Source: Rhodospirillales bacterium (lineage in GTDB: Bacteria > Pseudomonadota > Alphaproteobacteria > Rhodospirillales > Thalassospiraceae). From it: a stretch of DNA of 64,000 bases. Every line of letters starts with the position of its first letter. Position 1 is the first letter of the stretch. Of the stretch, positions 8,649-18,844 are shown piece by piece. Below the pieces are notes generated by a model. The model worked only from the letters and a program-made list of their open reading frames with translations. It was not told where the DNA came from and did no database searches. The position numbers were made by a program, and so were the translations under genes. The DNA lies in the NCBI GenBank assembly GCA_019634165.1, contig JAHQVT010000010.1:186001-250000 (forward strand), read 5' to 3'.

Positions 8649-9551
8649 ATGCCATCTTTTTTGCCCCTAACGCCGTCACGTAAACTGGTAACAAAACGCT
8701 TTCTTAACTTTGCTGCCAATTCAATTTTCTCCGTCGTTATGCTGGCTGGCTGTGACAAGCTTGGTGCATTTAATCAATGGCAGGCTGGTGGTTATCAACC
8801 GTCATTGGCCAATTTGCCATATGGCCCCGATCAGCGGCAGGTGCTTGATCTTTATCTGCCCGCAGATGTTGGCGAACCAGCACCTTTGATCATTTGGTTT
8901 TATGGTGGGTCGTGGGATTCCGGGGACAAAGTCAAATACGCATTTGTCGCCAAACGCTTTACCGAACTTGGCTATGCGGTTGCCATTCCAGACTACCGAT
9001 TGGTCCCAGATGTTCTTTTCCCGGCCTTTATTGAAGACACAGCATCCGCCATTGCCTTCATGAAAGGCTATGGCGATACACATCCTGATCAACTCCAAGA
9101 TCGCCCAATCATCCTCGCGGGTCATTCGGCCGGGGCGTATAACGCAGTTCAGGTTGTTGCAGACCCAACCTATCTGAAAGCCAGCGGACTAAGCCGCCAA
9201 CATATCGCCGGGATTATAGGCCTATCGGGCCCCTACGACTTTCACCCCTATGATGTCAGCGCGACCCAAATTGCCTTTGGCAACACACCCGCAAGCCAAA
9301 GCCAACCGGTAGAGATGGACCTAAGCGGTATGCCGCCACTTTTGTTGATCACGGGCAATCGCGACCGCACTGTCTTGCCACGCAATTCACGCCGGTTGGC
9401 TGCACTTGCGCCCAAAACCGATCTGATTGAAATCAACGACACCGGACATGCCGGAACTTTGACCGCATTGGGTTTTCACCTCACCACCAATCACACGGTG
9501 CTTGATCCCATCACGACATTCCTAAGCACCTATCTTCCAACGAAGAACTAG
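8649..9551 (+). CDS. Lipoprotein alpha/beta-hydrolase (esterase)
   Basis: A 300-residue alpha/beta-hydrolase of the carboxylesterase/BD-FAE group. The N-terminus has a basic region, a hydrophobic stretch and the lipobox LAGC (Cys about residue 35), so it is probably a lipoprotein in the periplasmic face of a membrane. The oxyanion segment reads FYGGSW (HGG-like), the nucleophile elbow GHSAGA, the acid is likely the Asp of GNRDRTV, and the His is in NDTGHAG. It resembles kynurenine-formamidase-like and sterol-esterase-like proteins; the substrate is unknown. It ends just before a bidirectional terminator shared with secA. Confidence 0.85.
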   Translation: MPSFLPLTPSRKLVTKRFLNFAANSIFSVVMLAGCDKLGAFNQWQAGGYQPSLANLPYGPDQRQVLDLYLPADVGEPAPLIIWFYGGSWDSGDKVKYAFVAKRFTELGYAVAIPDYRLVPDVLFPAFIEDTASAIAFMKGYGDTHPDQLQDRPIILAGHSAGAYNAVQVVADPTYLKASGLSRQHIAGIIGLSGPYDFHPYDVSATQIAFGNTPASQSQPVEMDLSGMPPLLLITGNRDRTVLPRNSRRLAALAPKTDLIEINDTGHAGTLTALGFHLTTNHTVLDPITTFLSTYLPTKN

Positions 9552-9573
9552 GTCAAAGACATCTTCCCCAATG

Positions 9574-9605
9574 AAAAACGCGCCCCCAGTTGGGAGCGCG
9601 TTTTT
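9574..9605. terminator. Bidirectional rho-independent terminator
   Basis: Inverted repeat AAAAACGCGC (9574-9583) / GCGCGTTTTT (9596-9605) with a CCCA/TGGG-containing loop. The A run upstream and T run downstream let it work for both the esterase gene (+) and secA (-), which converge here. Confidence 0.85.
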
Positions 9606-9627
9606 GCGTCAGTCTTGCCAAATTAGA

Positions 9628-12336
9628 TCAGGCGACCTGACCGTGGCAATGCTTGTATTTTTTACCCGACCCGCATGGGCAGGCCTGATTGCGAGCAACC
9701 CGACCCCAGCTTGCCGGATCGTTCGGGTTAACCGTTGCCGATGCTTGGCGCGACTGAACAGTAGCACTGTCGCCACCCTGCGCAGTCCCCTCAAGTGCGT
9801 CGCGGTTTTCATGCATTTCTTGCTGCGAACCACGCGGTTCAAGGTCTTCTTGGCGGGGCGTGGTCTGCAGTTCAACATGCGACAACATCTGGGTCACGCG
9901 TTCACGCAAGGATACCAGCATCGCTTCAAACATATTAAATGCTTCACGTTTGAACTCGTTTAGCGGATCGCGCTGACCATATGCCCGCAGGCCAATGCCC
10001 TGACGCAGATGATCCAATGCCAAAAGGTGTTCTTTCCACGACTGATCAAGCAATTGCAGCACAAGGCTTTTCTCGACCTGACGCATAATGTCAGCACCGT
10101 AATTGGCAACTTTGGCAGCCATTTTTTCGTCAGTGGCTTTTTCAATCCGCTCACGCATGACTTCCTGATCAATGCCTTCTTCTTTGACCCAATCTGCCAC
10201 TGGCAGATTGATGCCCAAGATACGGGTGGTTTCTTCATGCAGGCTGGCGACTTCCCATTGCTCAGGATAAACCTTGGCCGGGCAATATTTATCAACCATG
10301 TCTTCGATGACTTCAGCGCGCATATCTGCAACATCTTCGGCAACATGCTGCGCCTTCATCAGATCGCGGCGCTGCTCATAAACGACCTTACGCTGGTCAT
10401 TCATGACATCATCAAATTTCAGAACGTTTTTACGAATGTCAAAGTTACGGGCTTCAACTTTCTGCTGGGCTTTTTCCAGCGCCTTGTTGATCCACGGATG
10501 ATAAATTGCTTCACCTTCCTGCAGACCAAGCTTCTGAAGCATACCGTCCATCCGCTCGGACCCGAAAATGCGCATCAGGTCATCTTCAAGCGACAGATAG
10601 AACTTCGATCCACCCGGATCACCCTGACGACCAGAACGACCACGCAACTGGTTATCGACGCGACGTGATTCGTGGCGTTCAGTCCCGATAACAAACAAGC
10701 CACCTGCTGCCAGAACTTTTTCCTGATCGGCTTTGACTTCCGCTTTGATCTTTTCAATCGCGGCGGCACGTTTGGTGTCATCGGTAACGTCGGCAAGTTC
10801 ATGCTCGACGCGCATTTCAACGTTGCCGCCCAACTTGATGTCAGTACCACGACCGGCCATGTTGGTTGCAATCGTGATTGCGCCCGGCGCGCCTGCTTGG
10901 GCCACAATCAGTGCTTCGCGTTCATGCTGCTTGGCGTTCAGAACTTCGTGCGGGATCTTCTTCTTTTTCAGAAGGTCCGACAGAATTTCAGATTTTTCGA
11001 TCGAAACCGTCCCGACAAGGGCCGGTTGACCATTTTTATGGCACTCTGCAAGCTGTTCAGAAATCGCCACCCATTTTTCATTGGCGGTACGATAGATTTC
11101 ATCGTCAGCATCTTTACGGGCAATCGGGCGATGGGTCGGAATTTCAATAACCTGAAGGCTATAGATTTCCTCGAACTCTTCGGCCTCGGTCATTGCCGTA
11201 CCGGTCATCCCGGCAAGGGTCGGATACAGACGGAAATAGTTCTGGAACGTAATCGACGCCAAGGTCTGGTTTTCGTTCTGAATTTTGACCTGTTCCTTGG
11301 CTTCAAGTGCCTGATGCAGACCATCGGAATACCGACGACCTTCCATCATACGACCGGTAAATTCATCAATGATGACAACCTTGTCGTCCTTGACGATGTA
11401 ATCGGTGTCTTTCTGGAACAGTTTATGCGCGCGAAGTGCTTGGTTGACGTGATGGACAAGATGAACATTGGCAACGTCATACAACGTGCCTTCTGTCAGA
11501 ATTTCCATTTCCATCAAAAGCTGTTCGGCGTGCTCGGTCCCCTCTTCAGTCAGGGTCACGGCACGGGCTTTTTCGTCTTTCTCAAAGTCTTCTGCGATCA
11601 GTTTCGGGATCAACGCATCAATCGCGCGATACAGCTCCGAGCTATCCTCAGCCGGGCCGGAAATGATCAATGGGGTACGGGCTTCGTCAATCAGGATCGA
11701 GTCGACTTCATCGACGATCGCAAAGTTGAACGGGCGCTGCACCATATCTTCAAGGCGGAACTTCATATTATCGCGCAGATAATCAAAGCCCAGTTCGTTA
11801 TTGGTCGCATAGGTAACGTCACAGGCATATGCCGCCCGGCGCTGATCATCGGTCATGCCATGCATGATCACGCCAACGCTTAGACCAAGGAAGCCATAAA
11901 CTTCGCCCATCCATTCCGCATCACGGCTGGCGAGGTAATCGTTAACCGTGACCACATGAACGCCCTTGCCCTCAATCGCATTCAGATAAACCGGCAAGGT
12001 CGAAACAAGCGTTTTACCTTCACCCGTTTTCATTTCGGCGATTTTGCCAGATGTCAGGACCATACCGCCCAGCAACTGAACATCATAATGACGTTCGCCG
12101 CGCACACGCTTGGATGCTTCACGAATGGTGGCAAAGGTATCAGGAAGAATGTCGGTCAGAGTTTCGCCATTCTTAAGACGTTCGCGCAGCCAATCGGTGC
12201 GGGCGCGCAGTTCGTCATCTGAAAGCTTCTCGACATCGGGTTCCAGGGCATTGATTTGCTCGACCGTGGCCTTCAGGGCTTTGACTTCACGATCGTTAGC
12301 TGAACCGAAAATTTTCCGGGCAATGGCGCCGAGCAT
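9628..12336 (-). CDS. secA: Preprotein translocase ATPase SecA
   Basis: A 902-residue SecA, the motor that drives unfolded preproteins through SecYEG. The N-terminus [12 protein letters not shown] is followed by the Walker A segment MKTGEGKT, the DEVDS box of the helicase-like motor, the preprotein cross-linking domain and the second nucleotide-binding fold with GRGTDI and [10 protein letters not shown]. The C-terminus carries the zinc-binding [14 protein letters not shown] used for SecB and lipid contact. I chose the ATG at 12336, with AGGA 8 bases upstream, over a TTG at 12354. A strong promoter candidate lies at 12403-12431. It is alone in its transcription unit. Confidence 0.98.
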   Translation of the reverse strand: MLGAIARKIFGSANDREVKALKATVEQINALEPDVEKLSDDELRARTDWLRERLKNGETLTDILPDTFATIREASKRVRGERHYDVQLLGGMVLTSGKIAEMKTGEGKTLVSTLPVYLNAIEGKGVHVVTVNDYLASRDAEWMGEVYGFLGLSVGVIMHGMTDDQRRAAYACDVTYATNNELGFDYLRDNMKFRLEDMVQRPFNFAIVDEVDSILIDEARTPLIISGPAEDSSELYRAIDALIPKLIAEDFEKDEKARAVTLTEEGTEHAEQLLMEMEILTEGTLYDVANVHLVHHVNQALRAHKLFQKDTDYIVKDDKVVIIDEFTGRMMEGRRYSDGLHQALEAKEQVKIQNENQTLASITFQNYFRLYPTLAGMTGTAMTEAEEFEEIYSLQVIEIPTHRPIARKDADDEIYRTANEKWVAISEQLAECHKNGQPALVGTVSIEKSEILSDLLKKKKIPHEVLNAKQHEREALIVAQAGAPGAITIATNMAGRGTDIKLGGNVEMRVEHELADVTDDTKRAAAIEKIKAEVKADQEKVLAAGGLFVIGTERHESRRVDNQLRGRSGRQGDPGGSKFYLSLEDDLMRIFGSERMDGMLQKLGLQEGEAIYHPWINKALEKAQQKVEARNFDIRKNVLKFDDVMNDQRKVVYEQRRDLMKAQHVAEDVADMRAEVIEDMVDKYCPAKVYPEQWEVASLHEETTRILGINLPVADWVKEEGIDQEVMRERIEKATDEKMAAKVANYGADIMRQVEKSLVLQLLDQSWKEHLLALDHLRQGIGLRAYGQRDPLNEFKREAFNMFEAMLVSLRERVTQMLSHVELQTTPRQEDLEPRGSQQEMHENRDALEGTAQGGDSATVQSRQASATVNPNDPASWGRVARNQACPCGSGKKYKHCHGQVA

Positions 12337-12402
12337 TAATACGTTCCTGAACAAATGAATTAAGACACTAAATGTGCACCGGCGGGAAGCCGAGCCCGAT
12401 CA

Positions 12403-12431
12403 CAGATAGAACCCTGTCCGCAATCTGTCAA
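12403..12431 (-). promoter_or_regulatory. Predicted sigma70-type promoter of secA
   Basis: On the reverse strand a perfect -35 TTGACA (12431-12426), a 17-base spacer and TATCTG as -10 (12408-12403), 67 bases before the secA start. The -35 and spacing are strong; the -10 is weak. Confidence 0.55.
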
Positions 12432-12545
12432 CGGAACGAACCAATATCGCTAATGTTGAGGATGAATTTACACGCGAAGGACACAAATCAGGGCAAAATT
12501 CGCCTTCCGCAAAGTATAAACCCCGCGCAAGTACGACCTTCCGAC

Positions 12546-12574
12546 TTGAGAATTGCGAAAAAAAACCGTACTAT
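12546..12574 (+). promoter_or_regulatory. Predicted sigma70-type promoter of the 12672-14909 cassette
   Basis: TTGAGA (-35, five of six consensus bases), a 17-base A-rich spacer and TACTAT (-10, four of six), about 100 bases before the ATG at 12672. The rest of the 12337-12671 spacer shows no gene. Confidence 0.5.
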
Positions 12575-12671
12575 TCTCGCTACAGTTTAAATTTTGCGAG
12601 CATGTAGCTCTGTTTTGGCAATCAGGCAGTAGCCTGATCACTAATGCCAAAGATATCCTCAGGAGGAGGAA

Positions 12672-13772
12672 ATGGTCGATTTCTCCGCGCTAAATCCGTT
12701 TCGCCAAGGCCAAAATGGCCTTCAGGATGCGCGTCAGCCACTCGGTAAAACCAGCAACGACGTTGGACAGGATTCCGCGCAGGCAAATGCAAATGCGCGT
12801 CAACAGGTTGATCCTGTGTCACTGTCAGACGATGCTCTTGCTGCGCAAACCAACAATCAGTCTCTTGCACAAACAAACGGCAAGGCGCTGTCTTCCAAAC
12901 CGCTGACAACTGACGAGCTGTTTGACCGCGCACTTGATGCATCCCTTGCAATGATTCGCGGCAGCGTCGAAGAAATGTTCACGCTTTCGGGCATGACCGA
13001 AGAAGACGCGATTGCGGCAACAGACGCCATGTTCAACGGAATCCGTGACGCTGCATCTGGACAGGACCAGTTCGAATTCTCCTTTGAGCAAGCCATCGCC
13101 AGCCACAGCAAAACTGCGATCTCCTATGCGGGTGCCAATGGATCAGCGGTCGGTGTTTCCGAGTCTGCGATGATGGCTGTGCAGTCGCTTGATATCAGTA
13201 TCAATAACGAAACCGGCGAATTTTCGTTCAATTATCAGGCCGCCAAGGTCGAAGTTGTCCGCACCGAAGCAATCGCCATTGGCAACAGCATGGGTGCCGC
13301 CTTGGGCGCACTTGGCAATGTCATGGATGGGCTTGGTGGCGGGTCACTGGTCAATATTCTTGGCAACCCGGCCAGTGCCGAAGATGGCGGACTTCTGTTT
13401 GACATCAATGACAATGGTGTTGCCGAGTTTATCCGTGAACTCATGAACGCAACCGTCGGCACCGATGAAGCCAACGAGGGCGAAGACGGTACTCCTGCTT
13501 CTTCTGGCCAGTCGATCGCAGCAGAACGCATGTCGGCTCTTAATGCGCAAATCACCGAACAGTTCATGGAACAGGCAACATTGATCATTCGTGGCATCAG
13601 TCAGGCTGCACCAGAAGATGGTGAAGGTGGCAATCAGCTTAAACTCACCGTCGATATGTTGATGCCGATGGGCCGCTTTGGTCAGGACGGGAATGAAGCA
13701 ACTTTCACCTTCCCAACGGGTGAAACTGTCCCGGTGATCGACCCAACACAAGAACAGGATGTTCTGATTTAA
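12672..13772 (+). CDS. Protein of unknown function, first gene of a two-gene cassette
   Basis: A 366-residue acidic protein that I do not recognise. The first approximately 75 residues are Gln/Asn/Ala/Ser-rich and look disordered. A helical part follows (TTDELFDRALDASLAMIRG onward), then a beta-rich part with QSLDISINNETGEFSFNYQ and AAKVEVVRTEA. A single EF-hand-like loop, FDINDNGVAEF, stands near residue 245. There is no signal peptide, membrane span or RTX repeat. The Shine-Dalgarno AGGAGGAGG directly before the ATG is exceptionally strong, implying high expression. The next gene, 57 bases on, seems to share the layout: disordered N-terminus, helical middle, a beta segment (EVSITSQQIEINITD) and an EF-hand-like part. 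The pair is probably an operon and perhaps an old duplication. Confidence 0.75.
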   Translation: MVDFSALNPFRQGQNGLQDARQPLGKTSNDVGQDSAQANANARQQVDPVSLSDDALAAQTNNQSLAQTNGKALSSKPLTTDELFDRALDASLAMIRGSVEEMFTLSGMTEEDAIAATDAMFNGIRDAASGQDQFEFSFEQAIASHSKTAISYAGANGSAVGVSESAMMAVQSLDISINNETGEFSFNYQAAKVEVVRTEAIAIGNSMGAALGALGNVMDGLGGGSLVNILGNPASAEDGGLLFDINDNGVAEFIRELMNATVGTDEANEGEDGTPASSGQSIAAERMSALNAQITEQFMEQATLIIRGISQAAPEDGEGGNQLKLTVDMLMPMGRFGQDGNEATFTFPTGETVPVIDPTQEQDVLI

Positions 13773-13829
13773 CCCAAAACGGGGTGCCGAAACCCGGCAT
13801 CCCGCAGCCCTTCAGGAAGGAGGTGCTGG

Positions 13830-14909
13830 ATGTTTGATCACACAAGCTTTACCAACCCCACTGCATCGCAAAATGCAGCACATATGGCCGCGTCACACAC
13901 CCCATCACAAAGTGCTGTCATGGCACATGGGGGAAACACTGATGCTGATGCACAAACAAACGCGCAGCTTACCCAGCAGCGTGCAATTGTTGATCAGATT
14001 GATCTAAGCCTTGATGCCAACCAACGCATCGAAGAAGCCATATCGGCCATCCAGCGCCCGGTACTTGGCGCCCAAACCAATCCGCTTGAGACTTTTGGTG
14101 CAAGTAAGCCTGCATTCGAAGATGCCCAAACCCGGATGAACCGCGAAGCTTTCATCGTGCTTGCCATGATGGGTGTTCCGCCTGCCAAAGCACGTGAAAT
14201 GGCCAATGCTATGACGGGACATAGCCCCGAAGATATGCCTGTTGCGGTTGGAAATCTTGCCAGCAGCGCCATGACAGGACGGGAGGTTTCCATCACCTCC
14301 CAGCAGATTGAAATCAACATTACAGACATTGAAGCACGGTTCTCAAAAATCGCAGGCAATGCCAATATTTCAATTTCAGAATTCAAGGCCCACATCGAAG
14401 TGATCCGTGTGGAAATCGCACAAGCCTTTCAGGTCGATCCCTTGATCCTTGATCTGGATGGCAACGGGATCGACATCACCAGCCTTGAAGATGGCAAACA
14501 GTTTGACATTGATGGCAACGGATCACGTGATCAAACCGCATGGATCAGGGGGGCCGATGCGCTTTTGGCACTTGATCGAAATGGTGATGGTAAAATCAAT
14601 GATGGCCGCGAACTGTTTGGGGATCAGAACGGGGCCAAAGACGGGTTTGATGAACTTGCCAAATTTGATGACAATCTTGATGGCCTGATCGACAAACAAG
14701 ATAGCATGTTCACATCATTGGTCTTGCTGCGTGCAAATGGCCATCAACAGAACTTGGCAGAAGCCGGAATAAAATCCATCTCGCTTTCCATGATCACCCC
14801 ACTTGATCAACGCCTGATTGGTGGCGATCTGGTCGCACAATCACAATTTGAACGCGATGACGGATCAACCGGGCACGTTGGCGAAGTGTTCTTTGACGTA
14901 AAAGCCTAA
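13830..14909 (+). CDS. Protein with C-terminal EF-hand-like calcium-binding domain
   Basis: A 359-residue protein. Residues 1-60 are Gln/Ala/His-rich and probably disordered; a helical middle carries AFIVLAMMGVPPAKAREMA. From about residue 205 comes a domain also seen at the end of many large RTX/calcium-binding proteins: DPLILDLDGNGIDITSL, FDIDGNGSRDQTAWI, ALDRNGDGKINDGRELFGD and FDDNLDGLIDKQD. These give four DxDGNG-type loops that should bind Ca2+. No signal peptide or GGxGxD repeat is present, so secretion is unproven. A strong AAGGAGG Shine-Dalgarno precedes the ATG. It probably works with the gene directly upstream; a link to the giant RTX protein 18 kb away is only a thematic inference. 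Confidence 0.8.
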   Translation: MFDHTSFTNPTASQNAAHMAASHTPSQSAVMAHGGNTDADAQTNAQLTQQRAIVDQIDLSLDANQRIEEAISAIQRPVLGAQTNPLETFGASKPAFEDAQTRMNREAFIVLAMMGVPPAKAREMANAMTGHSPEDMPVAVGNLASSAMTGREVSITSQQIEINITDIEARFSKIAGNANISISEFKAHIEVIRVEIAQAFQVDPLILDLDGNGIDITSLEDGKQFDIDGNGSRDQTAWIRGADALLALDRNGDGKINDGRELFGDQNGAKDGFDELAKFDDNLDGLIDKQDSMFTSLVLLRANGHQQNLAEAGIKSISLSMITPLDQRLIGGDLVAQSQFERDDGSTGHVGEVFFDVKA

Positions 14910-15179
14910 TCTACCCGGGCAACTTCACAAAATTGTCACACCCCGTACAAAACCATCCTGGCTGAAAGCTGCGGCATCTGGTGCCTTGTGGTTTTAACCA
15001 ACGATTACCTTTCCTATATATTCACACCCGAATGTAAGCCTCTCACAATTTGGACAGAATGCTTTGCGAAAAAGCCCGTCCTTCACGGCGAAGCCTTGTG
15101 CAGATAACGCTTATGTGGTTTACCCGTGGGGAGAGGCGCTGGGGTAAAAACCCCTCTGAAATCAAAGTCTGGAGAAACT

Positions 15180-16058
15180 ATGCTGCGCAAAACCCTTCTT
15201 GCCGCGTCGCTGGCATCCGTCATTTTTGCTTCCCCTGTCTTGGCACAGGACGCTGCACCGACCGAAGATCCGGTTCTGGCGACGGTTAATGGCGAAAAAA
15301 TCCTGGAATCTGAAGTCCGTGCAACCCAACAGGGCCTGCCGCAACAGTATCGCCAGCTTCCGTTTGAAATGCTCAAGGGCGAGCTGCTGACACGTGAAAT
15401 CAATCAGCGCCTGCTGATGATTGCCGGTTCTGATGCTGGTCTTGCCGAAGACGAAGAAGTCAAAGCGCGCGTCGAATCACTTGAACGCCGCGTTGTGGCT
15501 GAAACCTTCCTTGATCGCGCTCTTGATGATGCGGTCAACGATGACGCAATCAAAGCCAAATACGACGAATTCGTCAAAACCAACGTGCCTGAACCACAGG
15601 TTCACGCCCGTCATATCCTGCTTGAAAACGAAGAAGACGCCAAAGCCATCATTGTTGAACTTGACGATGGTGCGGATTTTGCCGAACTCGCCAAAGAAAA
15701 ATCCACCGGTCCTTCTGGTCCGAATGGCGGCGACCTTGGCTTCTTTAGCCGCGCAGATATGGTTGCACCATTTGCCGAAGCAGCCTTTGCAATGGATGCA
15801 GGCAGCTACAGCAAAGAACCGGTTCAGACCCAGTTTGGCTGGCACGTTATTCTGGTTGAAGAAGTCAAAGAAGGCACCCAGCCGACCCTTGACGAAGTTC
15901 GCCAGCAGTTGCTTGCAGAAGTGACCCGTGACGCGATCAGTGACATTGTTGATGGTCTTCGCGAAAAAGCCGAAATCGTCAACAACGTTGAAATCGCGGC
16001 TGAAAAAGCTGCTGCCGAAGCAGCAGACAAGGCTGAGAAAGAAGCTCCGGCTGAATAA
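15180..16058 (+). CDS. Periplasmic peptidyl-prolyl isomerase, parvulin (PpiC/SurA-like)
   Basis: A 292-residue exported chaperone-isomerase. The N-terminus MLRKTLLAASLASVIFA with PVLAQ is a clear Sec signal peptide (cleavage after ALA-like VLA). A SurA-type helical N-domain follows (VNGEKILESEVRATQQG onward), then a PpiC domain at about residues 140-245 with VHARHILLENEEDA, GGDLGFF, MVAPFAEAAF and FGWHVILVEE. The end is Ala/Glu/Lys-rich and helical. The ATG at 15180 has GGAG 6 bases upstream and fits the signal peptide; an upstream in-frame ATG at 15126 would bury it. It likely helps outer-membrane or secreted protein folding. Confidence 0.92.
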   Translation: MLRKTLLAASLASVIFASPVLAQDAAPTEDPVLATVNGEKILESEVRATQQGLPQQYRQLPFEMLKGELLTREINQRLLMIAGSDAGLAEDEEVKARVESLERRVVAETFLDRALDDAVNDDAIKAKYDEFVKTNVPEPQVHARHILLENEEDAKAIIVELDDGADFAELAKEKSTGPSGPNGGDLGFFSRADMVAPFAEAAFAMDAGSYSKEPVQTQFGWHVILVEEVKEGTQPTLDEVRQQLLAEVTRDAISDIVDGLREKAEIVNNVEIAAEKAAAEAADKAEKEAPAE

Positions 16059-16117
16059 ACCAAGGAACAATCACGTTGGGTCTGTCCTGACTGATTTTGA
16101 ATTCACTTGATCGCAAG

Positions 16118-16148
16118 CGGGGTGTTGCCATTGGCTTCGCCCCGTTTT
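16118..16148 (+). terminator. Possible terminator after the parvulin gene
   Basis: CGGGG (16118-16122) pairs with CCCCG (16140-16144) and is followed by TTTT; the loop holds a small GCC-ATT-GGC hairpin. The stem is short, so this is moderate evidence only. Confidence 0.5.
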
Positions 16149-16251
16149 GCGTCCCCTGACCATGATCGTACAATTGTGATTACTGCTGCTTGATTTTCCC
16201 AACCATTGCGGCAGGATGGGCCAAATCCCCCTATTAAAGGAACTTGCACAG

Positions 16252-17481
16252 ATGGCTGCGACGTCGCTTTCACCGCTTGCCCCGGCTTCATTCCCCGACC
16301 TTCCGGCCATTGCCGGTGTCAAACTGCATACCGCGACCCTTGGCATCCGCTACAAAGGCCGCCCGGATGTGTTGTTGGCAGAACTGGAACCGGGCACGCA
16401 GGTTGCCGGTGTCTTCACCACTTCAACCACCGCATCGGCTGCTGTGCGGTGGGGCCGCGAAGCTCTTAAGGGTGGAAGCGCACGTGCATTCTTTGTCAAT
16501 GCCGGGAACTCCGTTGCCTTTACCGGCAAGGCTGGTGAAACATTTGTCGCTGACAAGGTCGAAGCTGCATCCAAGGCACTTGGCTGTGCCAAGAATGAAA
16601 TCTTTACCGCATCAACCGGCGTGATTGGCGAACCGACCACCGCCAACCGCATTACCGATGCGATGGATGAAATTCTGGCCAGTGATGCAAGCTGGCTTGA
16701 TGCCGCCAAGGCGATCATGACGACGGATACCTTCCCAAAAGGATCCTCCGCAACCGCAACCATTAATGGCACCAAGGTCAGCATCGCAGGCTTTACCAAA
16801 GGGTCAGGCATGATCGAACCCAACATGGCAACCATGCTGGGCTTTGTCTTTACCGATGCAGCCCTACCCCACAGTGTTTTGCAGGCATTGCTCTCAGACA
16901 TCAACAATCGCAGCTTTAATGCCATCACGGTTGATAGCGATACATCAACCTCGGACACAGTTTTGCTTGCAGCAACCGGCAAGGCTGACAACAGTCCGAT
17001 TACCGATGTGAACGATCCAGCCCTTGCAGAATTTAAAGATGCGCTCGAAACCGTATTGCGCGATCTTGCCCATCAGATCGTGCGGGATGGCGAAGGTGCG
17101 ACCAAGTTCATCACCATCAATGTCACCGGTGCCCTGAACGAAAAAGAAGCCAAGATCACCGCCAAGGCGATTGCCAATTCGCCGCTGGTTAAAACCGCCA
17201 TTGCCGGTGAAGACGCCAATTGGGGCCGAATTGTCATGGCCGTTGGGAAATGTGGTGTGACCGCCGATCCGAACAAACTAACCGTTTCAATTGGCGGTAT
17301 TGCGCTGGCAAAAAATGGTGAACGGGTTGCCGATTATGACGAAGGCCCGGTCGAAGCCCACATCAAGGGACAGTATATCGACATTGAAGTCGATCTTGGC
17401 TTTGGCGATGGTGCTGCCACGGTTTGGACCTGTGATTTGACCCATGGCTATATCTCGATCAACGCCGATTACCGTAGCTGA
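16252..17481 (+). CDS. argJ: Bifunctional ornithine acetyltransferase / N-acetylglutamate synthase
   Basis: A 409-residue ArgJ, which moves acetyl from N-acetylornithine to glutamate in the cyclic arginine pathway and may also make N-acetylglutamate from acetyl-CoA. The proenzyme cuts itself before the Thr of the motif KGSGMIEPNMATMLGF, visible near residue 190. Other marks are TTSTTASAAV, FVNAGNSVAFTGK, TASTGVIGEP and the ending GYISINADYRS. I chose the ATG at 16252 (start MAATSLSPLAP, AAAGGA upstream), which matches family N-termini; an ATG at 16216 would add 12 residues. It is followed by a strong terminator. Confidence 0.95.
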   Translation: MAATSLSPLAPASFPDLPAIAGVKLHTATLGIRYKGRPDVLLAELEPGTQVAGVFTTSTTASAAVRWGREALKGGSARAFFVNAGNSVAFTGKAGETFVADKVEAASKALGCAKNEIFTASTGVIGEPTTANRITDAMDEILASDASWLDAAKAIMTTDTFPKGSSATATINGTKVSIAGFTKGSGMIEPNMATMLGFVFTDAALPHSVLQALLSDINNRSFNAITVDSDTSTSDTVLLAATGKADNSPITDVNDPALAEFKDALETVLRDLAHQIVRDGEGATKFITINVTGALNEKEAKITAKAIANSPLVKTAIAGEDANWGRIVMAVGKCGVTADPNKLTVSIGGIALAKNGERVADYDEGPVEAHIKGQYIDIEVDLGFGDGAATVWTCDLTHGYISINADYRS

Positions 17482-17510
17482 TTAAAGATTGCCAAAGCGT
17501 TCATTAGCAA

Positions 17511-17538
17511 AACGCCGCCTGTCATGGGCGGCGTTTTT
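17511..17538 (+). terminator. Rho-independent terminator of argJ
   Basis: AACGCCGCC (17511-17519) pairs with GGCGGCGTT (17527-17535) around a 7-base loop, followed by a T run. The A-rich left flank means it may also stop the convergent pentapeptide-repeat gene. Confidence 0.9.
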
Positions 17539-17569
17539 GCGTTCTGTGCTAAATAAATCAGACATTCGA

Positions 17570-18844
17570 TCACTTTTTGCGGGGAATATTCCCGTTCAAA
17601 ACCAAACCGACATTCGCACCTTCTAGTTCAGCCTGACTTAAATCAGTATCGCCAAACGCAACCCCGGCGACGTTTGCCTGTTTCAGGATGGTGCCCTTCA
17701 TTTGCGTTTCTTCAAAAATCGAGTTCCGCAAATCCGCGTTCTCAAAATTTGTATCGGTCAGATCAGCGCGCCACACAACGCCAGTTTTGGCACCTTTCTT
17801 GTCACGCTGATCAATCCCGCCAAACTTTACCCCCTGAAAGACAGCCTCGCTGCAATCGGCATTGCTCATGCGAACGCCATCCATCACAGCACCGTTCATG
17901 CGGACTTTTTTCATGTCCGCATCACGCATGGAACACATGGCAAGAATTGTATCGACGAACAGGGCACCACGCAGGATGCATTTTTCAAAGCTGGCACCAG
18001 ACAAATCGAGGCCGGAAAAATCCATACCACTTAAATCCCGACCGTTCGCGATCATCGGCATACCGCTTTTCCCGCCTGATAGCAGCCATTCGCTATGCCC
18101 ATTCACCAGATCGCGGATATCATCAACCAACGGGGCAGATGGCGTTCCGCCGCCGATTGAGTTCGACGTATTTGATTGCGACAGGTCGACATCTGTCAGG
18201 TCCACATTGCGAAGGTTCGCACCACTCAGATCAGCACCAACCAAATTACAGTCAGCAAGTTTGGCCCCCTTAAGGTTCGCATTGCGAAGCTTTGCCCCAT
18301 TAAGGTTACAGCCGGTTAAATCGGCACCTTCAAGGTTAACCGCAAACATATTGGCATCGCTAAGATCAGTATTGGCAAGACTAGACCCGGACATTTTCGC
18401 CCCGGTTAAATCCGCGCCCCACATTACCGCCCCTTCAAGGTCGGTATTGGTCATGTCTGTTTCTCTTTTGACTGGTCGTTCCTGAAGACCATCAACAACC
18501 ACCATGATACCAGCGCGCAAGTCGATGCCGCTTAGGTTGGCATTGCGCAATTTGGCACGCGCCATGTTGGCACCGCGAAGGTCAGCCCGCAGGAAACTCG
18601 ACCCTTCAAGATCTGCTTCGACAAAATTCGCCCCAAACAGATCACAGAAATCAAAACAGACATCGCGTGCCGTGGCCTGAATGAAATTAGCCCCCGGTAA
18701 AATCGCATCCTTTAGGCTGATTTTGCTCATTTTGATGCGCGACAGGTTTCCGCTGCGCAACTGCATGCGTCGACCACCCGGTTTTTGATTGAGATATAGT
18801 TGATGCAGCTTGATCGCATCAATCAGGTCAGAACGCGCAGCCAT
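17570..18844 (-). CDS. Pentapeptide-repeat protein, copy 1
   Basis: A 424-residue protein made of A(D/N)LxX pentapeptide repeats, which fold as a right-handed quadrilateral beta-helix. A short head (MAARSDLIDAIKLHQLY, then GGRRMQLRSGNLSRIKMSK) leads into a first helix of about 190 residues. A non-repeat linker with DIRDLVNGHSEWLLSGGKSG follows, then a second helix of about 150 residues. Four cysteines sit in repeat positions. I chose the ATG at 18844 because it aligns with the paralogue; an ATG at 18862 is possible. There is no signal or membrane segment, so it is likely cytoplasmic. Function unknown; some such proteins bind gyrase, but nothing here points to that. Its tandem paralogue lies upstream. 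Confidence 0.88.
   Translation of the reverse strand: MAARSDLIDAIKLHQLYLNQKPGGRRMQLRSGNLSRIKMSKISLKDAILPGANFIQATARDVCFDFCDLFGANFVEADLEGSSFLRADLRGANMARAKLRNANLSGIDLRAGIMVVVDGLQERPVKRETDMTNTDLEGAVMWGADLTGAKMSGSSLANTDLSDANMFAVNLEGADLTGCNLNGAKLRNANLKGAKLADCNLVGADLSGANLRNVDLTDVDLSQSNTSNSIGGGTPSAPLVDDIRDLVNGHSEWLLSGGKSGMPMIANGRDLSGMDFSGLDLSGASFEKCILRGALFVDTILAMCSMRDADMKKVRMNGAVMDGVRMSNADCSEAVFQGVKFGGIDQRDKKGAKTGVVWRADLTDTNFENADLRNSIFEETQMKGTILKQANVAGVAFGDTDLSQAELEGANVGLVLNGNIPRKK

Noticed and set aside
10672..11883. A 403-codon + strand frame opposite secA
   Set aside because: Phe/Ile/Asn-rich antisense shadow; secA on the other strand is unmistakable.
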